A DNA stretch of 64,000 nucleotides, from contig NZ_CAXHZL010000012.1 in NCBI RefSeq assembly GCF_964022235.1, forward strand, positions 62,001 through 126,000. The letters are read 5' to 3'. Below, in pieces: positions 43,707 through 52,093 of this stretch (the first letter of the stretch is position 1; each line of letters starts with the position of its first letter). The stretch comes from Limimaricola sp964022235. Lineage in GTDB: Bacteria; Pseudomonadota; Alphaproteobacteria; Rhodobacterales; Rhodobacteraceae. The position numbers and the translations under genes are program-made. Below the pieces are notes generated by a model, which worked only from the letters and a program-made list of their open reading frames with translations, was not told the DNA's origin and did not search any database.

Positions 43707-45236
43707 TCACGCCAAGTCGTCGGGCAGCACGCCTTCCGGGATGTTCTGGTAGCAGACCGGGCGCAGGAAGCGGCGAATAGACAGGGTGCCCACCGAGGTT
43801 GCGCCGAAGTTGGTCGAAGCCGGATAGGGCCCGCCGTGGACCATGGCGTCACAGACCTCCACCCCCGTGGGGAAGCCGTTGGCCAGCACGCGTCCGGCCT
43901 TACGCTCCAGTACCGGCAGCAGGCTCCGCGCTAGTGCGGTGTCGTTTTCGTCAATGTGCAACGTCGCGGTCAACTGCCCGGCAAAGCTCTTCGCCACCTC
44001 GACCATCTGGTCCGCGTCCTTCACCGTCACGATCAGACCGAGAGGGCCGAAGACCTCCTCACCAAGCGTATGATTGCTCAGCCAATCTTCGGCGGCGACC
44101 TTGAAGAGAAAGGGCTTTGCCTCACGCGTGTCGCACATGGACGTCAAAAGATGCTGCACGCCGGACTGGTCGCCCATCGTCGCTGCGCCGGAGGCAAAGG
44201 CCTCCGCGATACCGTTGGTCAACATGACCTGCGCGCCGCTTTCTGAAAGCGCCGCACGGGCGGCCTCGGCGAAACCATCGGCCTCGGCCGATTCAATCAC
44301 CACGGCAATACCGGGGTTGGTGCAGAACTGACCCGCGCCCATGGTCAGCGAGGAGGCCCACCCCCTGCCCAAGGCCTCGCCGCGGGCGGCGAGTGCCGCA
44401 GGACCCATGAACATTGGGTTGACGGAGCCCAGTTCGCCGTAGAAGGGGATCGGCTCGTCACGTTGCGCGCAGAGATCGAAGAGAGCGCGCCCACCGCCAA
44501 GCGAGCCGGTGAAGCCCACGGCCTTGATCAGCGGATGCTGCACCAGTGCCTGGCCGACGGAGCGATTCCCGCCTTGGATGAGGGAGAAGGTCCCGGCTGG
44601 CATGCCGCATTTCCTGACAGCGGCATCAATGGCTTCAGCGACGATCTCACCGGTGCCGGGATGGGCGCCGTGACCCTTCACCACCACCGGGCAGCCGGCC
44701 GCGAGTGCCGCCGCTGTGTCGCCGCCGGCGGTGGAGAAGGCCAGGGGGAAGTTTGAGGCACCGAAGGCAGCTACTGGTCCGATGGGGCGCTGCATCATGC
44801 GCAGGTCGGGGCGCGGCAGGGGCTGGCGGTCGGGAAGCGCCGGGTCGTGGCGGATCTCGAGATGCTGGCCCGCACGGATGTGGCTGGCGAAGAGGCGCAG
44901 CTGTCCGGTGGTGCGGCCACGTTCGCCTTCGAGGCGGGCGGCGGGCAGGCCGGTTTCCCGGGTCCCGATCTCAGTGATCTGGGGGCCGCGATCTTCGATC
45001 TGATTGGCGATTTCCTCGAGGAAGAGCGCGCGTTCTTCGCGGGTGGTGTAGCCGTAGATCCAGAAGGCTTCTTCGGCGGCTTCGCAGGCGCGAGCGACGA
45101 GCTCGGGGGTGCCAAGGGAAAAATCATGTGCCGGACCGCGGACGGGTTCGAAGGTGAAGGTCGCTTCGGTGGCGACCCAGTCGCCGGCGATGAGGTGTTT
45201 GCCGTGGGGGGTTAATTCCGGGATCGTGCCGTCCAT
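43707..45236 (-). CDS. Alpha-ketoglutaric semialdehyde dehydrogenase-like aldehyde dehydrogenase
   Basis: 509 residues from ATG 45236, preceded by AAGGAGACCTCCC. Aldehyde dehydrogenase with catalytic Cys in GAGQFCTNPGI, general base Glu in YGELGSVNPMF, and the GFTGSLGGGRAL cofactor loop. The AFGASNFPLAFSTAGGDTAAALAAGCPVVVKGHGAHPGT segment and length are of the group converting 2,5-dioxopentanoate to 2-oxoglutarate, the last step of pentonate, hexarate and hydroxyproline pathways. It is the only whole gene of the decayed locus that follows. Confidence 0.9.
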   Translation of the reverse strand: MDGTIPELTPHGKHLIAGDWVATEATFTFEPVRGPAHDFSLGTPELVARACEAAEEAFWIYGYTTREERALFLEEIANQIEDRGPQITEIGTRETGLPAARLEGERGRTTGQLRLFASHIRAGQHLEIRHDPALPDRQPLPRPDLRMMQRPIGPVAAFGASNFPLAFSTAGGDTAAALAAGCPVVVKGHGAHPGTGEIVAEAIDAAVRKCGMPAGTFSLIQGGNRSVGQALVQHPLIKAVGFTGSLGGGRALFDLCAQRDEPIPFYGELGSVNPMFMGPAALAARGEALGRGWASSLTMGAGQFCTNPGIAVVIESAEADGFAEAARAALSESGAQVMLTNGIAEAFASGAATMGDQSGVQHLLTSMCDTREAKPFLFKVAAEDWLSNHTLGEEVFGPLGLIVTVKDADQMVEVAKSFAGQLTATLHIDENDTALARSLLPVLERKAGRVLANGFPTGVEVCDAMVHGGPYPASTNFGATSVGTLSIRRFLRPVCYQNIPEGVLPDDLA

Positions 45237-45452
45237 GGGAGGTCTCCTTCCGAATGGTATAAAACGTTGGCCTCGTGTCGGTCTTCGGCCGGATCGCCCT
45301 GGTGCGACCGCCGATGCCGATCGACAGAGGGCTGGAGGAGGGCCTGCCCCTCTCTTGCCTACGGCAATTCCCTCTCGGGGTAGGTCCGGCAAGATGGAGG
45401 AGCGCAGTACCTCCGAGGATCATCTTGCTCCTCCTACTTAAAAGAGGTGGGG

Positions 45453-46000
45453 TCAGGCCGGTGGGAGCTTGTAGAACCGGGCCGCGTTGGTTTCAAAGAT
45501 CTTTGCCAGATCTTCCGGACCGAAGAGATCGCCCAGCAAGTTACGGGCGAGATCGGTGACCTGCGCATGGGTGGCGGCCAAGGTACAGACCGGCCAGTCG
45601 GTGCCGAAGACCAGCCGGTCGGGTCCGAAGGCCTCAGCCACATGGGAGAGGTAGGGGCGGACGCGCGCGGGCGTCCAGTCCGGGCCTGCTTCGGTCACCA
45701 TGCCGGAGATCTTGCAGGAAAGGTTCGGGTGGGCCGCGAGGCGGGTCATGTCCTCGCCCCACTGGCCGAGGCTGGGAACGGTCATGTCGGGTTTCGATAG
45801 GTGGTCGACGATGCCGCGCAGCGTTGGGACTTCCGGCAGTATGTCGAGCAGGGGCGGCAGGTGACGCGGGAAGGTCAGGATGTCGAAAGGTATGTCGCGG
45901 CGGGCGACCTCGGCGAGGTTTGCGCGGAAACTGTCCGAGGTGATGAGTGCCGGATCGTGCTCCTGCAGCATGGGGCGCAGGCCGTGCCATTTCGGCTGGG
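45453..46000 (-). pseudogene. Amidohydrolase (COG3618, lactonase-like), N-terminally deleted
   Basis: The frame from about 46000 to the stop at 45453 reads KWHGLRPMLQ, NLSCKISGMVTEAG and DRLVFGTDWPVCTLAA, the C-terminal two thirds of an amidohydrolase_2 protein of the kind that opens sugar lactones (L-fuconolactonase type). The N-terminal metal-binding HxH is missing. At about 45990-46010 the sequence turns into an oppositely oriented dehydrogenase. Frames continuing to 46577 are antisense to that gene. Confidence 0.8.
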
Positions 46001-46529
46001 AGACGGCTATGCGCCGTCGGTCGCCGGCAAGCAGATCGCACGGGCCTGTCACGAGACGCTGATGCGCGACGGGCTGGCCGCCTATGACGCTGCTCGCGCC
46101 GGCTGCCTGACCCAGGCGGTGGAGAACATCATCGAGGCGAACACCTTGCTGTCGGGGCTGGGGTTCGAGAACTGCGGCGTTTCGGCGGCGCATGGGGTGC
46201 ATGACGCGCTGACCGTGCTGGAGCCGACCCATCACTTCATGCATGGCGAAAAGGTCGCCTTCGGCATCGTCTGCCTTCTGGTGCTGGAGAACCGCGGGCC
46301 GGAAGAGGTCGAGGAGGCCGTCCATTTCTGCGCCGCAATCGGCTTGCCGGTGACGCTGGCGGACCTCGGCCTGACAAAAGTGAGCGATGCCGACCTGATG
46401 CAGGTGGGAGAGGCCGCGATGAACCCGGCCTCGGTCATTCACTCGGTGCCCGTTCCGCTGACTGCCGCCAAAGTCGCCCAGGCGATCCGCGCGGCAGATG
46501 CCATCGCGACCCGGATCACCGGGCGCTAA
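46000..46529 (+). pseudogene. gldA: Glycerol dehydrogenase (GldA-like) C-terminal fragment
   Basis: The frame from about 46000 to TAA 46527-46529 reads ARACHETLMRDGLAAYDAA, ENCGVSAAHGVHDALTVL and THHFMHGEKVAFGIVCLL, the C-terminal half of an iron-type NAD-dependent polyol dehydrogenase with both metal-binding histidines. The NAD-binding half is gone. The break point is the same as for the amidohydrolase, so one deletion removed both 5' halves and the promoters between them. Confidence 0.82.
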
Positions 46530-46533
46530 GGCT

Positions 46534-46563
46534 CTGTCCCCGGCCCTTCCGGGCCGGGGACAG
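46534..46563 (+). terminator. Strong GC-rich terminator hairpin
   Basis: Thirteen-base perfect stem (CTGTCCCCGGCCC with GGGCCGGGGACAG) and a TTCC loop, starting four bases after the gldA stop. No T-tract follows (ACGCC), so it may be a processing or attenuation structure between gldA and the ABC gene. Confidence 0.6.
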
Positions 46564-46606
46564 ACGCCCCGGTGCAAGGAGGCGCGGGGGCGAGGGAGGA
46601 GAGATC

Positions 46607-46975
46607 ATGAATGTTCGCCAGCTCGCCGATACCTCGGCGGCATCGGGAAGTGTTGCCTCGGGCCCGGCGCTGTCGGTGCGCGGCATATCGAAAACCTTTG
46701 GCCCCGTTCAAGCACTGAAACAGATGCAGCTCGACCTGTCGCCGGGGCGCATTCACGCGCTGATGGGCGAAAACGGTGCGGGGAAATCCACGCTGGTCAA
46801 GGTGCTGGCGGAAATGCACCTGCCGACTGCTGGGCAGATTTTCGCTGGCGGGGCGGAGGTGCGCTTCGGTTCTCCGCGTGATGCGACTGCAGCCGGGGTG
46901 GCCGTGGTCCATCAGGAACTGCTCCTGTTCGGGCAGCTGACGGTGGCCGAGAACATCTTCTGCGGCCACTACAAA
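46607..46975 (+). pseudogene. Sugar ABC transporter ATPase (RbsA-like), truncated by IS5
   Basis: Begins at ATG 46607 after GGGAGGAGAGATC. The first 122 residues are a normal RbsA N-terminus (RGISKTFGPVQALK, Walker A GENGAGKST, VAVVHQELLLFGQLTVAENIF). After CGHY the homology ends and an IS5-type sequence begins. The remaining about 380 codons are missing. It was the next gene of the gldA operon. Confidence 0.85.
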
Positions 46976-47702
46976 GTTCGCCCTGAGCAACTCCCAAGCT
47001 CCTGAATTTGCTATCTGAACTCTCGGAATTTGTGGCGATGATTTGCAGGCTTTCGTAAGCTGTGTTTCGAAACCTTGCGAATTCCGGAGCCGTGATGAAG
47101 CCTCATCCCCGCGCTGAAGAGCAGGACGACCTCCTGCGGCCCCGCCTGACCGACATGATCGACATGCGTCATGAGCTGGCGACCTTGGCAGAGCTGATCG
47201 ACTGGGAATTCTTCGAGCGTGAATGGGCCGGGTTCTTTCCATCCTCGGTCGGGCGGCCAGCGACACCGGCGCGGCTGATCGCGGGGCTCCTCTACCTCCA
47301 GCACGCCTACCGGCTTTCGGACGAAGCCGTGGTCGCGCGCTGGGTCGAGAACCCGTATTACCAACACTTCTGCGGTGAGACGTTCTTTCAGCACCGCCCG
47401 CCGATCGACCCCTCATCGCTCACCCGCTGGCGCAAGCGCATCGGCGAAGAAGGCGTGGAATGGCTGCTCACGAAGACCATCGAAGCTGGTCGCAGCTCGG
47501 GCGCGGTGGCGGACAAGAGCCTGAAGCAGGTGTCGGTCTGACACCACGGTCATGGAAAAGAACATCGCACACCCGACCGACGCGCGGCTCTACGAGACGG
47601 CGCGGCAGAAGCTGGTGGCCCTTGCGGCCGAGGCCGGGATCGAGCTGCGCCAGACCTATGCGCGCCTGGCCCCGAGCCTGGCGGTAAAGATCGGGCGACA
47701 AC
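46973..47702 (+). mobile_element. IS5-family element, frameshifted and truncated
   Basis: Transposase start at ATG 47095. The first frame (to TGA 47539-47541) has the N-terminal domain (LVTLAELIDWEFFEREW-like block, RLIAGLLYLQHAYRLSDEAVVARWVENPYYQHFCGE). One extra T in GGTCTGACACC shifts the frame; removing it restores VSVDTTVMEKNIAHPTDARLYETAR, which continues in the other frame to about 47700 (LAPSLAVKIGR). The C-terminal catalytic part is missing, so the element is dead. Its left end lies at about 46973, in the ABC gene. Confidence 0.82.
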
Positions 47703-48895
47703 CTACGGACAAGATTGTTGTCGCCCATCATCAACTGGCCTGCCAAGGCGCTGAGGCCGAAGGGTAAGACGATCCGCAAGGTGCTCGAGCAGCGACGGAG
47801 GGCCGGATCGAGCCGACCATGTTTCGGGTCACGCTACCAGGCTGGCTGCGAGAGCGCTTCGCCGAGCAAAAAGGGTGATGGGCTCGGACAGAAAACGGGA
47901 GGGCGCTGGTTGTATCGCTCCTGATGGCCGAGCCGTCCCCGAATGGCTGCCGCCTGTGCTGGCTTCGGACTGGTGGTTGCCTTGCCGGTCGTATGTGGGG
48001 ATTTCGATGAAGTGATGTGGCGGTCTCACATCCTTGCCGGCTCGCGCGCTAGGGCGCCGATCCAACCGGGCCGCCATATATGCATGCTCTTGGGCCGCTA
48101 CACGTTCGGCCCCAGTCACCACCGTTTCTAGCCGGTGCGTGACGGAGTATTTCCGGAAAACGCCTGCATCGTGGGGTGCTGGGCCGGCCGTTGGTGAACC
48201 GCGTGTGCCTGCAGCCGGGGGCAGGCTCGTATCCTGCGGCTGACACGGGTCGCTGAGAGTTATCGCTTGGCATTCTCCCGACAGTGCGCGTTCCCCCGTT
48301 TTCTGTGCCAACCGCTCTCTCCCGGTTACTCCATACAAAAGAAACACGGATCCAGAACGAGGAAACAGATTTCCCGAACCCTGCTGGCTCTGCAAATCTG
48401 TTTCCTCGTTCTGGTCCTGTCGCCCTTGGCTTATCGAGCAGAGCGTTCCTCTCGGTATCGACCCGCTGTAGATCCGTCTTGGTGCGCGAGGTTCGGCATT
48501 CTCCTTGTCTCGGTGATGCCCGCCGCCTGACCGAGCCGAGAGGCGCAGAAGTTCAGCGGGCTTGTCATGGCACGGGGACTGGAGCTCGGGAGGCATGGGA
48601 TGCTTTGAGCAGGCTTGGAAGAGCCGAACCGAACTTGCCGCGCTATCATCCGCAACGGCTTAGCGGGCATCCCATGCCGCCCAAGACATGCGGCTACCTT
48701 GGTGCAGAATGAAGGGCGATCCCCTCTCCTCGAACGCGAATCACTAAGAGGGTTGAGGACACGGGCGGCAGCGAAAAGGGGAGTTCCACCTCTTCCACGG
48801 GAGAAATATAGGAGACTAGAGCCTATGACGTTGCGTCAGTCGGCAAAAAAGTGCCGAATCGCTCGCGAGGCTCGGTTTGGCTGAGGATACTTGGT
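47703..48895. other. Non-coding or scrambled region after the IS5 relic
   Basis: About 1.2 kb without a supported gene. A frame at 47819-47878 (MFRVTLPGWLRERFAEQKG) looks like the end of a lost gene. The region contains the long inverted repeat at 48352-48414. Antisense frames at 47829-48596 are poorly biased and judged non-coding. Confidence 0.4.
48352..48414. repeat. Perfect 21-bp inverted repeat with 21-nt loop
   Basis: The arm at 48352-48372 (starts CCAGAACGAGG) is the exact reverse complement of 48394-48414; the loop 48373-48393 is also 21 nt. No T-tract follows and no gene ends just before it. It could be a recombination or replication hairpin, a fold of an unknown RNA, or ends of a small element brought together. 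Confidence 0.75.
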
Positions 48896-48962
48896 TCAAG
48901 AATGAACGCGCCGCGGGCGCCGTTCGCAATAACCCCATGATATCCATGCATATATAGCGAAC

Positions 48963-48990
48963 ATCATAGTGCAATCCCATGCATTGTCAA
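48963..48990 (-). promoter_or_regulatory. Consensus sigma-70 promoter on minus strand
   Basis: TTGACA (48990-48985) and TATGAT (48968-48963) with a 16-base spacer, one of the best -35/-10 pairs in the window. Transcription would run left from about 48956. The only frame there is a 43-codon one from ATG 48947 with no ribosome site, so the product may be a small RNA or a tiny leaderless peptide. Confidence 0.5.
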
Positions 48991-48994
48991 CATT
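48983..48994 (+). repeat. 12-mer ATTGTCAACATT, copy 2
   Basis: Overlaps the -35 element of the minus-strand promoter and lies 162 bases upstream of the plus-strand gene at 49156. Confidence 0.5.
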
Positions 48995-49155
48995 AGATTT
49001 TGTTTTTCGGACTGCATTTTTGGCTGACAAAGACACCCAAGAACAAGTTCCGCGGACACAACCGCCGCGCTCGTAGCGCTTCTTTTTCAGTACTTGATCC
49101 ATTAAACCAATTCCCAAGCATGGTCACCGAACCATGCACTAGAGAGGGACTATAC

Positions 49156-49592
49156 ATGAGGACAGTGACGATTTCGGAGCCGCATCGGCCCCCGATCTCC
49201 AGGACGATGCGGCCAACCTCGACGAAGAGCTGGCCGCAATGCGGAGGAGGGCCGGCCGTGCGCTGCATGTTCCCAGAGGGTGTGACCTCGTGCAGCTCAC
49301 CAATGACATCGAGCTCGGATTTCTGATGCAGGGTATCAGGCAGGAGAACCTGATCGATACCATCGTCGGGCATATTCCGGACGGACCAGATTCTGACGCC
49401 ATGGGATCCAGCGACGCCGTAGCCACGGCCATGGTTCTCATGCGTCGCGCCCCGGAGGGCTGGCGGCTTGCCTTCGTCGATCAGGTCGATCGGCCGGCAA
49501 ACGGCATGAGCAGCTTCACAGCCTGGCTGTCTCCTGCAGCGGCGGCGGAAGCTGACACCTTGCAGAAGGGAGCAGCGCAAATGTCTCTCTAG
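49156..49592 (+). pseudogene. Small accessory protein with a one-base frameshift; paralogue of the gene at 50269
   Basis: The ATG at 49156 follows GAGAGGGAC and encodes MRTVTISEP. At the C5 run 49189-49193 the frame is lost; with one more C it continues as DLQDDAANLDEELAAM, ENLIDTIVGHIPDGPDSDAM and APEGWRLAFVDQVDRPA to the stop at 49590-49592. The product would align along its length with the 145-residue protein at 50269 (MKTLTITS, GVTQ...GGPGSA, TRDGWRLASAEKAEIPA). A frame from ATG 49239 alone would give 117 residues. Family unknown. Confidence 0.6.
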
Positions 49593-49808
49593 GCCCGTTC
49601 CGGCGACCTTTCCGTCGCCTGCATTTCCCGACCTGACTGAGGGCAAAGCCTGCGCGCGTACAGCGTGACGGGACGGATGACGCACGGACATGCGCATCCT
49701 CCCGATCACGAAGCACGGGTTTAACCGCAGTCATTCATTTCGAACTCGCGCAATCCCGCGCGGGACGCCGCCCGGCTGCACGGTCGGCGCACAGACAAGG
49801 ACGACATC

Positions 49809-50081
49809 ATGAGTAAGATCACGCCCGACGCGTTCGCCCACTCGCAACCTGTCTCGGAGATCGAAAACGATCTCGCGAGGCAGGTGCCCTCGGTGACGCT
49901 GTTCACCGCCGATGGCCAGTCCCTGACTAAGCGCTGTTCTATCGAAAATGGCGCTCTGCGCAAGGCATCATTGTCAACATTCAGCAGGGGCACCGCAGAA
50001 ACTCGATCCGTGGCGACAGCAAGCGTCGTCATCCGATCGGTTGCAAGGGCGCGGCTCCTGACACCGATCTATCGCTTTTGA
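49809..50081 (+). pseudogene. Truncated paralogue of the primase-helicase N-terminus
   Basis: 90 codons from an ATG after AAGGACGACATC. The stretch VPSVTLFTADGQSLTKR, IENGALRK, FSRGTAETRSVATA aligns with residues 30-72 of the large protein at 52094 (VTRFTCPVAPLAKQFELRDGQVHK, LSRGRAETVAAPTA). After about residue 70 the similarity stops. It is a remnant of a second copy of that gene, or a free-standing N-terminal module. Confidence 0.6.
49970..49981 (+). repeat. 12-mer ATTGTCAACATT, copy 3
   Basis: Lies inside the truncated primase paralogue, 288 bases upstream of the gene at 50269. The equivalent place in the full-length paralogue does not have the motif. Confidence 0.5.
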
Positions 50082-50268
50082 GAGGGTTAGGCGGACACCG
50101 TCGCTCCCAGCGATCCCCCGGCAGTAGGGGAGGGCGCAGCTCGGTTTCTCCACGCACTACGTAAACCCGCAGGAAACCGGCGGCCCGCACAATTCGATGC
50201 AAATCGTTCGGACGGCCGCCCCGTGGGGCGGCTCGCTTCCCCCAACAAAGAAAACCAATGAGGCACAG

Positions 50269-50706
50269 ATGAAGACCCTGACGATCACCAGCCGCGACCC
50301 CCAGCTCACTTCCACCGAAATCCGGGCGGCGCTCAAGCGGCATCTGCATGAGGTGAACGGCCGGGCCCGTGTCCACACGCTCGATGCGGACGACATTCTC
50401 GCACTGGCGAAGCGGGTCGAGCGCACCCTGGTCACGGCCGGCGTCACGCAGCGACACCGCGCCGGAACGCGCGTGTCCTTTCTGCCCGGCGGGCCAGGGA
50501 GCGCTTACGCTCAAAAGGGATACTACGTCGTGACGACCGTCGTCACCCTGCGCCGGACACGAGATGGCTGGCGACTGGCTTCGGCAGAGAAGGCCGAGAT
50601 TCCGGCGGCCCGCGTCGAACGACTGGATATCGAAATCACCGAGCGCGCCGAAGCGGACATCCTGCGTCGCAGTTTCGACGGGCTGAGCGTCCGGCGCGCG
50701 GCGTGA
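50269..50706 (+). CDS. Small hypothetical accessory protein
   Basis: 145 residues from ATG 50269. Mixed alpha/beta with a basic N-terminal helix and TRDGWRLASAEKAEIPA near the C-terminus. Unknown family, but paralogous to the frameshifted gene at 49156. It precedes the methyltransferase and primase-helicase genes on the same strand with a 101-base gap. Confidence 0.7.
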   Translation: MKTLTITSRDPQLTSTEIRAALKRHLHEVNGRARVHTLDADDILALAKRVERTLVTAGVTQRHRAGTRVSFLPGGPGSAYAQKGYYVVTTVVTLRRTRDGWRLASAEKAEIPAARVERLDIEITERAEADILRRSFDGLSVRRAA

Positions 50707-50807
50707 TCGTCCCGGCACACAGGAGCGGGGGCCTATTTCGGCCCTCGCATCATCACGCCCTTTTTCAACGCCAATTCATCCTCTCCCTCATTTTTAGGAC
50801 ACCATTC

Positions 50808-51932
50808 ATGTACAGCATAGACGCCTTCGCGGGCACAGGCGCCTTGACCCTTGGGCTCAAACAGGCCGGTGTCATCGCCGCGGCACTCATCGAACGAGAT
50901 AGGCATTGCTGCGAGGCGCTCCGGCGCAACGCGCGCCTCCTCGGTCTCGAAGGCACGACGGCGATCCTCGAGCGCGACATCCGGGAGGTCGATTTTCGGC
51001 CCTACCGGGGTATCGACATCGTCGCCGGTGGCCCCCCGTGCCAGCCCTTTTCAAGCGGAGGCCAAGGTAGGGGCCAGCAGGATCCGCGCGACATGTTTCC
51101 GGAAGCGATCCGGGCGGTTCGTGAATGCCGCCCGAAAGCCTTCCTGTTCGAGAATGTCCCAGGTGTGTTGGCACCGCGCCACCGCGACTACCTCGACCAC
51201 ATCATCATGCAGCTGCAGCTTCCGACCGTCACCGCCCATTCCGGCGAAAGCTGGCAGTCGCATGCCGAACGCCTCAAGGCGTGCCTGGATTACGGCATCG
51301 CGGTACCGCTGCAATACGAGGTGCACGTGCTGCCGCTCAACGCCGCGGATTTCGGCGTGGCGCAGTCCCGCAAACGTGTGTTCATCCTGGGCTTCCGCTC
51401 GGATCTCGCAGCAAGCTGGGCCGCCCCGGTGCCCACGCATGAACGACCTCCAAGGCGGGTCAAGGGAGTGTGTGCCACTCCGGGGGTGCAGGTGACGATG
51501 GGCAATACGCGCAAAACCGGCGGCTTGCGGCCCTGGCGCAGCATCAGGGATGTCGTACATGATTTGCCGGCATTCGGCACGTCGGAGGCCGAGGCCCTTG
51601 AGCATCGGTTCCGATCAGGCGCCCGTCCGTATCCGGGGCATACCGGGAGTCCTTACGATGGCCCGTCGAAGACCCTGAAGGCCGGGGTGCACGGAGTGCC
51701 CGGTGGCGAAAACATGATCGCCTTCGGTAGCGAGCAGTATCGCTACATGAGCATCCGCGAAGCGGCCCGGGTGCAGAGCTTTCCCGACGTCTACCGCTTC
51801 GACTTGGCCTGGAGCCGGGCGCTGCGTCTGCTCGGCAATGCCGTGCCGGTGACGCTCGCTACCGTGGTGGCACATTCCGTGGCCGAGGTGCTGCGGTCCG
51901 CCGATGCCCGCCGCCAGGACGAGGCCGCCTGA
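50808..51932 (+). CDS. DNA (cytosine-5-)-methyltransferase, orphan
   Basis: 374 residues from ATG 50808. Contains motif I (DAFAGTGALTLGLKQAG), motif IV with catalytic C78 in GGPPCQPFS, motif VI ENVPG (115-119), motif VIII QSRKRVFILG and motif X LLGNAVPVTLA. No restriction endonuclease gene is adjacent, so it is probably an orphan methylase of the mobile element, used to evade host restriction or mark its own DNA. The target recognition region (about 200-290) does not reveal the sequence methylated. Confidence 0.93.
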   Translation: MYSIDAFAGTGALTLGLKQAGVIAAALIERDRHCCEALRRNARLLGLEGTTAILERDIREVDFRPYRGIDIVAGGPPCQPFSSGGQGRGQQDPRDMFPEAIRAVRECRPKAFLFENVPGVLAPRHRDYLDHIIMQLQLPTVTAHSGESWQSHAERLKACLDYGIAVPLQYEVHVLPLNAADFGVAQSRKRVFILGFRSDLAASWAAPVPTHERPPRRVKGVCATPGVQVTMGNTRKTGGLRPWRSIRDVVHDLPAFGTSEAEALEHRFRSGARPYPGHTGSPYDGPSKTLKAGVHGVPGGENMIAFGSEQYRYMSIREAARVQSFPDVYRFDLAWSRALRLLGNAVPVTLATVVAHSVAEVLRSADARRQDEAA

Positions 51933-52093
51933 ACATCAGCCCGACAGCGGCCCGAGATGCTTATCGGTCTCGGGCCAGTTCGGAGCTGCGTGGCACCGAG
52001 CACGACCATCCTCCGCCATTTCACCCCATTTTCTGACGGCCCGAGAAGCACTCTGTGCCGTCTCGCCCGGCCGTCGATCTCGAGAGCAATGTC

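Noticed and set aside
47829..48596. 255-codon minus-strand frame after the IS5 relic
   Set aside because: It spans the perfect 21-bp inverted repeat and gives no conserved segment; codon use is not GC3 biased.
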